A stretch of 10,565 bases of DNA from Bacillota bacterium (lineage in GTDB: Bacteria; Bacillota; Clostridia; Christensenellales; Aristaeellaceae): positions 1-10,565 of the forward strand of contig JAEYAR010000035.1 of the NCBI GenBank assembly GCA_023404715.1. The letters run 5' to 3'. The stretch's first letter is position 1; each line of letters begins with the position of its first letter. The notes beneath the pieces were generated by a model, which was not told the origin of the DNA, ran no database searches, and saw only the letters and a program-made list of their open reading frames with translations. Below are positions 1 to 6,850 of the stretch, one piece after another. Both the position numbers and the translations under genes were made by a program.

Positions 1-1811
1 GTGTCTACGTGGCCGTCCTGCGTGTCGGCGCCGCCCTGCGCGCCTGCGTCCGGGCCCGGCTGGCCGCCCTGCTCCGCCTGCTGCTGCTGATAGATCTTGC
101 CGAAGACCTCATAAACCTTTTGCGTGAAGGTCTCTTGCGCGCCCTTGATCTGCTCGACGTCGTTCGACTCGCGCACCTTCTTAAACGCGTCCAACTCACC
201 CTGCACGGTCGCCTTGTCCTCCTCGGTGAGCTTGTCGCCCAGGTCCTTGAGCTGCTTTTCGACCTCGAAGATCATGCTGTCCGCCCGGTTGAGGGTTTCA
301 ACCTCTTCCTTCTTCTTCTTGTCCTCGGCGGCAAACTGCTCGGCTTCCTTAACGCGCTGGTTGATCTCGTCCTCCGTCAGGTTGGTCGAGGCGGTGATCG
401 TCACCTTCTGCTCGTTGCCGGTGCCCAGATCCTTCGCGCTGACGTTTACGATGCCGTTGCGGTCGATGTTAAACGTCACTTCGATCTGCGGCACGCCGCG
501 CGGCGCGGGGGCGATGCCGGTCAGCTGGAAGCGGCCCAGCGTCTTGTTGCCCGCGGCCATCTCGCGCTCGCCCTGCAGCACGTGCACCTCGACGCTCGTC
601 TGCCCGTCCGCTGCGGTGGAGAATATCTGAGATTTGGTGGTCGGGATGGTGGTATTGCGGTCGATCAGCCGCGTGAACACGCCGCCCATCGTCTCGATGC
701 CCAGGGATAGCGGCGTCACGTCCAACAGGAGGACGTCCTTTACCTCGCCGCCGAGCACGCCGCCCTGAATCGCGGCGCCCAGCGCGACGCATTCGTCCGG
801 GTTGATGTTCTTGTAGGGATCCTTGCCCGTGGCCTTCTTGACGGCATCCTGCACCGCCGGAATGCGGGTAGAGCCGCCGACCAGAATTACGCGGTCGATC
901 TGCGATGCGGACAGCCCCGCGTCGCTGAGCGCGCGCTGCACGGGCTGCATGGTCGCCTCGACCAGATCGCGGGTCAGCTCGTCGAACTTCGCGCGGGTCA
1001 GCGTCATGTCCAGGTGCTTCGGGCCCGTCGCGTCCGCCGTGATAAACGGCAGGTTGATGTTCGTGCTCATGACGCCGGATAACTCGATCTTCGCCTTTTC
1101 GGCGGCCTCCTTCAGGCGCTGCAGCGCCATGCGGTCGGCCTTGAGGTCGATCCCGTTCTCGCGCTTGAACTCGCTGGCGAGGTAGTCGATGATGCGCTGG
1201 TCGAAGTCGTCGCCGCCCAGACGGGTGTTGCCGTTGGTGGCCAGCACCTCAAATACGCCGTCGCCGATCTCCAGGATCGATACGTCGAACGTGCCGCCGC
1301 CCAGGTCGTAAACGAGGATCTTGTGGTTCTCGTCCTTGTCCAGGCCGTAGGCCAGCGAAGCGGCCGTCGGCTCGTTGATGATGCGCAGCACCTCCAGGCC
1401 CGCGATACGGCCCGCGTCCTTGGTCGCCTGGCGCTGGCTGTCGGAGAAGTATGCCGGCACGGTGATGACCGCCTGGGTGACCGTCTCGCCCAGGTACGCT
1501 TCCGCGTCGGCCTTGAGCTTTTGCAAAATCATGGCGGAGATATCCTGCGGGGTGTACGCCTTGCCGTCGATGTCCACCTTAAAATTGGTGCCCATCTCGC
1601 GCTTGATAGAGATGATGGTGCGGTCCGGATTGGTCACGGCCTGGCGCTTGGCGACCTGGCCGCAGAGGCGCTCGCCGTTCTTGGCAAAGGCGACGACGGA
1701 AGGTGTGGTGCGCGCGCCCTCAGCGTTGGGGATGACCGCCGCCTCGCCGCCCTCCATGACGGCGACGCAGCTGTTCGTAGTACCCAGGTCAATACCGATA
1801 ATCTTGCCCAT
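1..1811 (-). CDS. dnaK: Molecular chaperone DnaK (Hsp70), 3' end cut by window edge
   Basis: Hsp70 chaperone that binds exposed hydrophobic peptide segments in an ATP-driven cycle with DnaJ and GrpE in the cytoplasm. 603 codons are visible; full-length homologues are about 610-620 residues, so only the tail is missing. The N-terminus carries the phosphate-1 loop IGIDLGTTNS, followed further on by INEPTAASLAYG, VYDLGGGTFDVS and ILVGGSTRIPAV of the actin-like ATPase domain. The linker VLLLDV lies near residue 359, and then come the beta-sandwich substrate domain and a charged helical lid ending in a Q/G/A-rich tail. The roughly 20-residue insert found near the start of Gram-negative DnaK is absent, which fits a Gram-positive type protein. 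The ATG at 1809-1811 is set by an AGGAGG (plus-strand 1820-1825) 8 bases upstream. It is the third gene of the hrcA-grpE-dnaK operon, 69 bases after grpE, and is probably under HrcA/CIRCE control. The identification is firm. Confidence 0.97.
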   Translation of the reverse strand, partial: MGKIIGIDLGTTNSCVAVMEGGEAAVIPNAEGARTTPSVVAFAKNGERLCGQVAKRQAVTNPDRTIISIKREMGTNFKVDIDGKAYTPQDISAMILQKLKADAEAYLGETVTQAVITVPAYFSDSQRQATKDAGRIAGLEVLRIINEPTAASLAYGLDKDENHKILVYDLGGGTFDVSILEIGDGVFEVLATNGNTRLGGDDFDQRIIDYLASEFKRENGIDLKADRMALQRLKEAAEKAKIELSGVMSTNINLPFITADATGPKHLDMTLTRAKFDELTRDLVEATMQPVQRALSDAGLSASQIDRVILVGGSTRIPAVQDAVKKATGKDPYKNINPDECVALGAAIQGGVLGGEVKDVLLLDVTPLSLGIETMGGVFTRLIDRNTTIPTTKSQIFSTAADGQTSVEVHVLQGEREMAAGNKTLGRFQLTGIAPAPRGVPQIEVTFNIDRNGIVNVSAKDLGTGNEQKVTITASTNLTEDEINQRVKEAEQFAAEDKKKKEEVETLNRADSMIFEVEKQLKDLGDKLTEEDKATVQGELDAFKKVRESNDVEQIKGAQETFTQKVYEVFGKIYQQQQAEQGGQPGPDAGAQGGADTQDGHVD

Positions 1812-1880
1812 ATGTTTTTCCTCCTAGCATAGATGAATCACTTGCTGTGTTTGATTGTTTGAATCATATGTGATCAGGCC

Positions 1881-2579
1881 TCAGCCTGCGACCACCTTGA
1901 CCATCGCGTGGCGAACCACGCGCGAGCCGACCTTATAGCCCTTTTGAAGCACCGCGCACACCGTGCCCGGTTCTCCTTCGTCCTCGCTGCCCTGCAGCAC
2001 GGCATTTTCCAGCTCGGGATCGAATACCTCGCCCTGACGGTCGATGACCTCGACGCCCAGATGTTGCATCGTCTCCCAAAGGCCCTTGTGCACGAGCTCC
2101 ACGCCGCTCCGTAGGGGCGATTCCTCGTCCTGCGCCGCGGCGAGCGCGCGTTCGATATTATCCAGCACGGGCAGCAGCTTTTCCACCGTATCCCGCTTGC
2201 CTTCCTCATAGGCTTCTGCGCGCACGGCGTTGTTGCGGCGGCGGAAGTTATCGAAGTCGGCCTGTACGCGCTGCGCGAGGCCGATGTATTCCTCGCACTT
2301 GGCGAGCGCTTCGGCGAGGCGCTGCTCCATCTCCTGCCCGGCGGCGGCTTCCTGTTCCGGCGCCGTCTCGCCCTGCGCGCCCTCTTCCGGCGCGCTCTGC
2401 GCGGTTTGTTCCTCCAGCGCTTCCTGGTTTACGCTCTCTTCGTTCATCTTCTTGCCCTTTCTCTTGCGGTCTTTACCCCACTGCTTCAGCCGTTCCTTTT
2501 GTGCGCCGGCCTGCCGCTTCATCTCATCCATTACGCCCGCGCTCCTTTTCGGAGCGGCGTGTGTTTTTGCTTTCTTCAT
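1881..2579 (-). CDS. grpE: Nucleotide exchange factor GrpE, with unusual basic N-terminal extension
   Basis: GrpE is a homodimeric cochaperone that releases ADP from DnaK. The family core is clear from about residue 85: a long coiled-coil helix (DFDNFRRRN near 109-117), then the beta-wing signature GVEVIDRQGEVFDPELENAV at 175-194 and KGYKVGSRVVRHAMV. The longest frame gives 232 residues, longer than the usual 180-200. Residues 1-44 are strongly basic (Lys/Arg-rich), and 46-85 are strongly acidic, the usual GrpE disordered arm. Three starts are possible. M1 (2577-2579) overlaps the hrcA stop as ATGA and has AGGA six bases upstream. M17 (2529-2531) has AAAAGGAG ten bases upstream, partly buried in a hairpin. 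M45 (2445-2447) gives a typical 188-residue protein but has a weaker site. I give M1 because of the stop-start overlap; the family call is firm, the start is not. Confidence 0.93.
   Translation of the reverse strand: MKKAKTHAAPKRSAGVMDEMKRQAGAQKERLKQWGKDRKRKGKKMNEESVNQEALEEQTAQSAPEEGAQGETAPEQEAAAGQEMEQRLAEALAKCEEYIGLAQRVQADFDNFRRRNNAVRAEAYEEGKRDTVEKLLPVLDNIERALAAAQDEESPLRSGVELVHKGLWETMQHLGVEVIDRQGEVFDPELENAVLQGSEDEGEPGTVCAVLQKGYKVGSRVVRHAMVKVVAG
2540..2556 (-). promoter_or_regulatory. Candidate RNA hairpin hiding an internal grpE ribosome binding site
   Basis: In the minus-strand transcript a 6-bp perfect GC-rich stem (CGCUCC pairs with GGAGCG) closes a GAAAA loop. Its 3' arm contains the GGAG of the AAAAGGAG that sits ten bases before the second possible grpE start (2529-2531). 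The hairpin lies within the first 16 codons of the longest grpE frame, so ribosomes starting at the ATGA overlap with hrcA would melt it. This would make the internal start depend on upstream translation or on temperature. The stem is visible; the regulatory role is inference. Confidence 0.35.
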
Positions 2580-3613
2580 TTTTTGTCCTGCCCGGAAAGC
2601 AGCTCCATCAGCGACTTTCCCATGTAATCGAGCGCCGAGATCACCCGGTTATACTGCATGCGCGTCGGCCCGATGATGCCGATGGTATTGAGCTTGCCGC
2701 TGCCCAGGCGGTAGGTCGCCGTAACCACCGAGCAGTCCTGTGTCTCGGGCATGCCCGTCTCCGGACCGATGCGGATTGAAAACTCCATCTGCGCCCCGCC
2801 TGAAAGCAGCCGTATCACCTTTTCCTTCGTTTCCAGCACGCTCAAAAGGCTGCGCGCCTTCTCCACATCGCTGTACTCTGGGTAATCGAGCAAGTTGGAC
2901 GTGCCGCCGACCACGAGCTCCGTGTGATCCTGCGGGGTTGCCCCTTCGCTGATCGTCGCGAGCATGCTCGTAAGCAGCTCGCCCTGACCCTTGAACTCGG
3001 CGCCGATCCCTTTCAGGATCGACTGCACCTGGCTCATCTTACACCCGGCCAGGCGCTCCGTCAGCATGCCCGATATGCGGTACAGGTCGTCAGGGCTCAT
3101 GCCCGGGCCGATGCGCATCGGCGTCTGCTTGATCACGCCGGCGTCCGTCACCAGGATCAAAAGAACCGTGCCCTCCGTCACCGGCACCAGCTGCATGTGG
3201 CGCAGATGCAGGTTCTCCTCCTCGGTCTGGCGCGTCATGATCACCGTCGTATAGTGCGTCACGCTGGAAAGCGCCTTTGCGGCCCGTTCAGCGATGTCCT
3301 CCACCTGGCGCACGCGCCGGTCGAAGAACTTGCCGATGATCTCAGCCTCCTCCTGCGTAAGCGGGGTGCGCTTCATCAGCCGGTCGACGTAGAGCCTGTA
3401 CGCCTTGTAGGACGGTATGCGGCCCGCCGACGTGTGCGGCGAATCGAGATAACCCAGTTCTTCCAGATCGCTCATTTCATTGCGAATGGTAGCTGAAGAC
3501 AGGTTCTGTTCGTACTTGCGCGAGATGGTCCTGGAGCCCACAGGCATCGCCGTGACGATATAGTCGTCGATGATCGCCTGAAGGATTCTGAACTTCCGCT
3601 CGACAAGGTCCAC
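2576..3613 (-). CDS. hrcA: Heat-inducible transcription repressor HrcA
   Basis: HrcA is the repressor of class I heat-shock genes; it binds the CIRCE inverted repeat, and in Gram-positive bacteria its folding is linked to GroEL. The 345-residue protein has the expected length. Residues 1-75 form the winged helix, with RKFRILQAIIDDYI (6-19), GSRTISRKY (26-34) and the recognition segment LSSATIRNEMSDLEELGYL (38-56) followed by the wing motif SPHTSAGRIPS. The remainder matches the HrcA GAF-like and dimerisation regions, including a conserved VVGGTSNLL stretch near the middle. The start is GTG (3611-3613); AAGGATGGTGAT at 3619-3630 is close to the full anti-SD complement, five bases away, and no in-frame ATG lies nearby. 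A CIRCE sits 24 bp upstream, so the gene is autoregulated. It overlaps grpE by ATGA. The identification is firm. Confidence 0.97.
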   Translation of the reverse strand: MDLVERKFRILQAIIDDYIVTAMPVGSRTISRKYEQNLSSATIRNEMSDLEELGYLDSPHTSAGRIPSYKAYRLYVDRLMKRTPLTQEEAEIIGKFFDRRVRQVEDIAERAAKALSSVTHYTTVIMTRQTEEENLHLRHMQLVPVTEGTVLLILVTDAGVIKQTPMRIGPGMSPDDLYRISGMLTERLAGCKMSQVQSILKGIGAEFKGQGELLTSMLATISEGATPQDHTELVVGGTSNLLDYPEYSDVEKARSLLSVLETKEKVIRLLSGGAQMEFSIRIGPETGMPETQDCSVVTATYRLGSGKLNTIGIIGPTRMQYNRVISALDYMGKSLMELLSGQDKK

Positions 3614-3637
3614 GATGCATCACCATCCTTCGGGTTG

Positions 3638-3664
3638 TTAGCACTCTCGCGGGGCGAGTGCTAA
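3638..3664 (-). promoter_or_regulatory. CIRCE operator (HrcA binding site)
   Basis: TTAGCACTC, nine bases, GAGTGCTAA: a perfect match to the CIRCE consensus, with both 9-bp arms intact (3638-3646 and 3656-3664). It lies between the -10 hexamer and the hrcA ribosome binding site, so the operon's transcript would carry it at its 5' end. Bound HrcA would block initiation of hrcA-grpE-dnaK. Confidence 0.98.
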
Positions 3665-3675
3665 CCGACGTGATA

Positions 3676-3704
3676 AAAATAGCACTCCTTTGCGCTTTTG
3701 TCAA
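3676..3704 (-). promoter_or_regulatory. Sigma-A promoter of the hrcA-grpE-dnaK operon
   Basis: The minus strand shows a perfect -35 TTGACA (plus positions 3699-3704), a 17-bp spacer and the -10 TATTTT (3676-3681). The predicted start point falls at about 3668-3670, immediately before CIRCE, the arrangement expected for HrcA-controlled promoters. Confidence 0.85.
3679..3687. repeat. Extra CIRCE half-site inside the promoter spacer
   Basis: ATAGCACTC on the plus strand matches eight of nine bases of the CIRCE arm TTAGCACTC at 3638-3646 and has the same orientation. It begins 14 bp beyond the outer edge of CIRCE and overlaps the upstream end of the -10 and the -35/-10 spacer. No partner arm is seen at the usual nine-base distance. 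It could be a relic, an accessory contact for HrcA, or chance. Confidence 0.5.
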
Positions 3705-3708
3705 GGTG

Positions 3709-3752
3709 TTTTAAAGCATTTTTTCAACTTTTTGACCTTTTTTGATCAAAAA
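3709..3752. promoter_or_regulatory. Helically phased A/T tracts upstream of the hrcA promoter
   Basis: T-runs lie at 3709-3712, 3719-3724, 3729-3733 and 3738-3743 and an A-run at 3748-3752, with centres 9.5-11 bp apart. Read on the minus strand, A-tracts recur about once per helical turn just upstream of the -35 at 3699-3704. This is the pattern of intrinsically bent DNA or an UP element that raises promoter strength. The 14-bp palindrome TTTTTGATCAAAAA (3739-3752) is part of it and contains the hemW stop codon. The role is inferred. Confidence 0.5.
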
Positions 3753-4906
3753 CCGCTTTTGGGCGTTTCAAAGTCCATCAGGCCTATCAAAACAGCGTTT
3801 TGCACATCCATGCCCCGGCGCGTCAGGCGCAGGAAATTTTCATGGCGCGTGAGCAACCCGCCGTCTATCAGGCGCTTGAGCTTTTCCCCCCAAACGGCGT
3901 CCGGCGCGACCCCAAAGTCGCGCGCGAAGCGCGTCTCGTCCATGCCGCGCGTCAGGCGCAGGCCAAGCATCGCGCGTTCGAATATGCGGTCCTGCGGCGT
4001 GAGCGCCTCGCAGGTTGTCTGCGGGCTCTTCCCCGCGCGCAAAGCGGCGATGTAGGCGCCGACGTGGTCAGTATTGCCAAAGCGCCGCTCTTCCATGTAG
4101 CTATGCGCCGCGCAGCCGATCCCCAGGTAAGGCTCGCACTCCCAATACGCCAGGTTATGCCGGCACTCGAATCCGGGGCGCGCAAAGTTGGAGAGCTCGT
4201 ATTGCAAAAGCCCCGCAGCTTTTGCCGCATCGATCGATGCCGTGTACATGGCCCGCTCCGCCTCCTCGTCCGGCAGGGGCGAAAGACGCCCCTCCTGCAG
4301 GTCAAGCGCGAGGCGCGTCCCTTCCTCCACGATGAGCGCGTAGCAAGAGAGGTGCTGGGGCGATAGCAGCAGCGCCGTCTCCAGCGTCTCCCTCCAATCG
4401 TCAGGCGTCTGCCCCGGCAGCCCGTAGATGAGGTCTACATTCAGGTTGTCGAAGCCCGCAGCGTGCGCCAGGCGCACGGCTTCCTCCACGTCGCGCAGGC
4501 GATGGATGCGCCCCAGCGTTTCAAGCAGCCCGTCCTGCGCCGCCTGCATGCCCAAAGACAGGCGGTTTACCCCGGCTTCCCTGTAAGCCGTCAGGTTTTC
4601 CGCCGTAACGGTGCCCGGGTTGCCCTCCATCGTGATTTCCGCATCCGCCGCAACGGGGAAGCAGGCGCGCACGCCTTCCAGCAGCCGCCGCACCTGCATA
4701 CCGCTCAGCAGCGTCGGCGTGCCGCCGCCGATAAAGACCGTCTTCACCCGGCATGCCGTAAAGCGCCCTGCTTGAGCGTTCAGCTCCAGCGAGAGCGCTT
4801 CTAAATATGCCTGCGCATGCGCCAGCATGCCCGGGTAGGAGGCAAAATCACAGTAAGCGCATTTGCGCAGGCAAAATGGGATGTGTACGTACAGCGCAAT
4901 GTCCAT
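3746..4906 (-). CDS. hemW: Radical SAM haem chaperone HemW (coproporphyrinogen oxidase-like)
   Basis: HemW is a radical-SAM protein related to HemN that binds haem and is thought to hand it to client proteins; it is not an established coproporphyrinogen dehydrogenase. At 386 residues it has the family's length. The N-terminal YVHIPFCLRKCAYCDF carries the Cx3Cx2C cluster site (C12, C16, C19), followed by the SAM-binding GGGTPTLL (60-67) and EGNPGTV (94-100). HNLAYW at 250-255 is the HNxxYW haem-binding motif that separates HemW from HemN, and GIGCAAHSY follows. A C-terminal HemN-type wing domain ends the protein. An open frame continues upstream to 5041, but that stretch lies inside lepA; the ATG at 4904-4906, two bases after the lepA stop, places the family's normal N-terminus. 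It is probably translationally coupled to lepA. No intrinsic terminator is seen after it. Confidence 0.95.
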   Translation of the reverse strand: MDIALYVHIPFCLRKCAYCDFASYPGMLAHAQAYLEALSLELNAQAGRFTACRVKTVFIGGGTPTLLSGMQVRRLLEGVRACFPVAADAEITMEGNPGTVTAENLTAYREAGVNRLSLGMQAAQDGLLETLGRIHRLRDVEEAVRLAHAAGFDNLNVDLIYGLPGQTPDDWRETLETALLLSPQHLSCYALIVEEGTRLALDLQEGRLSPLPDEEAERAMYTASIDAAKAAGLLQYELSNFARPGFECRHNLAYWECEPYLGIGCAAHSYMEERRFGNTDHVGAYIAALRAGKSPQTTCEALTPQDRIFERAMLGLRLTRGMDETRFARDFGVAPDAVWGEKLKRLIDGGLLTRHENFLRLTRRGMDVQNAVLIGLMDFETPKSGF

Positions 4907-4908
4907 TT

Positions 4909-6711
4909 TCAGTCCATCTTCAGCACGGTCATGAACGCTTCGCTCGGCACCTCGACAGAGCCCAGCTGGCGCATGCGCTTCTTGCCTTCCTTTTGCTTTT
5001 CCAGCAGCTTGCGTTTGCGCGAGATGTCGCCGCCGTAACACTTGGCCAGTACGTCCTTGCGCAGCGCCTTGACGGTCTCTCTCGCGATGACTTTGCCGCC
5101 GATCGCCGCTTGAATCGGGATCTCAAAGAGCTGGCGCGGGATGACGTCCTTGAGCTTTTCCGCGATGGTGCGGCCGCGGCCGTATGCCTTGTCGCGGTGC
5201 ACGATCATCGAAAGCGCGTCGCATACGTCCCCATTGAGCAAGATGTCCAGCTTCACCAGATCGCTGGGCTCGTATCCGCTCAATTCGTAATCGTAGGAGG
5301 CATAGCCGCGCGTGCGGCTCTTGATCTGGTCAAAAAAGTCGAAAATGATCTCGCCCAGCGGCAGGATATACTGCAGCCGCACGCGCGTGCCCTCATACTG
5401 CATGTCCTTGAACGTGCCGCGCTTGTCCTGGCAAAGCTCCATGAGGGTCCCGACATACTCCTGCGGCGTATGGATGAAGGCGCGCACGCAGGGCTCCTCC
5501 ATCTCCTGAATTTCGCCTGCCGGCGGCAGGTTGGACGGATTGTCGCAGGTGACGACGGCGCCGTCGGTCTTGTGCACCTTGTAGTTCACGCTCGGCGCTG
5601 TCGTGATGATGTCCAGATCGAACTCCCGTTCCAGCCGCTCCTGGATGATCTCCATATGCAGCAAACCCAAAAAACCGCAACGGAAGCCAAATCCCAATGC
5701 CACCGACGTCTCCGGCTCAAAGGTAAGCGAGGCGTCGTTAAGCCGGAGTTTTTCGAGCGCGTCGCGCAGGTTGTCATAGTCCGCGCCATCGGTCGGGTAG
5801 ATGCCGCAGAAGACCATGGGGTTCACCTGCCGGTAGCCGGGCAGCGGCTCAGCCGCCGGGCTTGCGGCGTCCGTGATCGTGTCGCCTACGCGCGTGTCGC
5901 GCACGTCCTTGATCGACGCGGCCACATAGCCGACGTCGCCTGGCATCAGCTCGTCCACCGGCGTATAGCCGGGGCGGAATACGCCGACCTCGACTACGTC
6001 AAACTCTACGCCCCCCTGCATCATACGCATGCGCATGCCGGCGCGTACGCTGCCCTCCATCACGCGCACGAAGCAAATCGCGCCGCGATAATTGTCATAA
6101 AATGAATCGAAGATCAGCGCGCGCAGGGGCTTTTGGGCGTCGCCTTTCGGCGCGGGCACATAGCGCACCACCGCCTCCAGCACGTCGTCGATGCCGGTGC
6201 CCACCTTAGCGCTGACGAGCGGCGCATAGGATGCGTCCAGACCGATGACGTCCTCGATCTCGCTGCGCACCTCCTCGGGCTGTGCGCTGGGCAGGTCGAT
6301 CTTATTGATGACGGGCACGATCTCCAGATCGTGCTCGAGCGCCATGTAGACGTTCGCCAGCGTCTGCGCCTCGATGCCCTGCGTCGCGTCCACCACGAGC
6401 AACGCCCCTTCGCAGGCCGCCAGCGCGCGGGATACCTCATAGGTGAAGTCGACATGGCCGGGCGTGTCGATGAGGTTGAGCGTGTATTCCTCTCCGTCCT
6501 TCGCCCGGTACCGCATGTGCACGGCCTTTGATTTGATCGTGATGCCGCGCTCGCGCTCCAGCTCCATGCTGTCTAAGATCTGCTCGACCATCTCGCGCTT
6601 TTCAAAGACGCCGGTCTTCTCCAGCAGGCGATCCGCCAACGTGGATTTTCCGTGGTCGATATGCGCGATGATGCAAAAATTACGAATATGGGAAAGCCTG
6701 TCCTGATTCAA
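4909..6711 (-). CDS. lepA: Elongation factor 4 (LepA), ribosomal GTPase, TTG start
   Basis: LepA/EF4 is a translational GTPase that binds ribosomes and affects translocation and initiation or ribosome biogenesis. With the TTG start it has 600 residues, the normal family length. GTPase motifs are complete: G1 AHIDHGKST (16-24), G2 RGIT (55-58), G3 DTPGH (82-86), G4 NKID (136-139) and G5 SAK (167-169). EF-G-like domains II, III and V follow, with GLLHMEIIQERLE and the LepA-specific C-terminal domain ending KLLEKQKEGKKRMRQLGS, then VEVPSEAF and VLKMD. The frame is open further upstream to 6777. However, TTG at 6709-6711 has a GGAGG eight bases upstream, and the promoter's predicted start lies downstream of the 6777 codon, so I chose TTG. 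It leads a lepA-hemW unit. The identification is firm and the start is well supported. Confidence 0.96.
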   Translation of the reverse strand: MNQDRLSHIRNFCIIAHIDHGKSTLADRLLEKTGVFEKREMVEQILDSMELERERGITIKSKAVHMRYRAKDGEEYTLNLIDTPGHVDFTYEVSRALAACEGALLVVDATQGIEAQTLANVYMALEHDLEIVPVINKIDLPSAQPEEVRSEIEDVIGLDASYAPLVSAKVGTGIDDVLEAVVRYVPAPKGDAQKPLRALIFDSFYDNYRGAICFVRVMEGSVRAGMRMRMMQGGVEFDVVEVGVFRPGYTPVDELMPGDVGYVAASIKDVRDTRVGDTITDAASPAAEPLPGYRQVNPMVFCGIYPTDGADYDNLRDALEKLRLNDASLTFEPETSVALGFGFRCGFLGLLHMEIIQERLEREFDLDIITTAPSVNYKVHKTDGAVVTCDNPSNLPPAGEIQEMEEPCVRAFIHTPQEYVGTLMELCQDKRGTFKDMQYEGTRVRLQYILPLGEIIFDFFDQIKSRTRGYASYDYELSGYEPSDLVKLDILLNGDVCDALSMIVHRDKAYGRGRTIAEKLKDVIPRQLFEIPIQAAIGGKVIARETVKALRKDVLAKCYGGDISRKRKLLEKQKEGKKRMRQLGSVEVPSEAFMTVLKMD

Positions 6712-6719
6712 AAACCATT

Positions 6720-6724
6720 CCTCC
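6720..6724 (-). promoter_or_regulatory. Ribosome binding site fixing the TTG start of lepA
   Basis: GGAGG on the minus strand sits eight bases before TTG (6709-6711). The competing in-frame starts are worse: GTG at 6775-6777 has no Shine-Dalgarno sequence and lies upstream of the -10, and ATG at 6745-6747 has AGGA directly abutting it with no spacer. Confidence 0.8.
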
Positions 6725-6759
6725 GTACGCGGCGCTGCCGCGAGCATTCCTAATAGTCT

Positions 6760-6788
6760 ATCATAACGGATTTTCACCCGAAATGCAA
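6760..6788 (-). promoter_or_regulatory. Sigma-A promoter of lepA-hemW
   Basis: On the minus strand -35 TTGCAT (6783-6788), a 17-bp spacer and -10 TATGAT (6760-6765). The predicted start point is about 6751-6754, giving a leader of roughly 40 bases to the TTG codon. The -35 begins one base after the U-tract of the upstream operon's terminator. Confidence 0.75.
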
Positions 6789-6789
6789 G

Positions 6790-6824
6790 AAAAAATCAAG
6801 GAAAGGGATTTTCCCTTTCCTCAA
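6790..6824 (-). terminator. Intrinsic terminator of the sugar ABC importer operon
   Basis: On the minus strand a perfect 9-bp stem GGAAAGGGA/TCCCTTTCC with an AAA loop extends to 13 bp when G-U pairs are allowed. It is followed directly by six T's (6790-6795). It lies 26 bases after the stop codon of the MalG-like permease. The plus-strand direction lacks a T-run, so it acts leftward. Confidence 0.88.
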
Positions 6825-6850
6825 ACTTCCTTGAAAATGCGCGTATATCG

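Noticed and set aside
1812..1880. Separate promoter or CIRCE for dnaK in the grpE-dnaK gap
   Set aside because: No CIRCE arms and no convincing -35/-10 pair are present; only a repeated TGATTCA heptamer and the dnaK ribosome binding site are seen.
3739..3752. Palindrome TTTTTGATCAAAAA as a hemW terminator
   Set aside because: The stem is all A-T except for the central GATC and no T-run follows leftward; it is better explained as part of the phased A/T tracts.
4907..5041. 45-residue N-terminal extension of HemW
   Set aside because: It is entirely inside the lepA 3' coding region, and the family begins at the YVHIPFC segment near residue 6 of the shorter form.
4807..6105. Long plus-strand open frame of 432 codons, and similar ones at 9-710, 2924-3496 and 7729-8415
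   Set aside because: They lie antisense to lepA, dnaK, hrcA and the MalF-like gene, whose protein motifs are unmistakable. Long shadow frames are expected at this GC content, and these have no recognisable domains.
6712..6777. 22-residue N-terminal extension of LepA starting at GTG 6777
   Set aside because: It has no Shine-Dalgarno sequence and begins upstream of the -10 hexamer, so the mapped-by-eye promoter could not express it. TTG at 6711 has an ideal site and gives normal family length.
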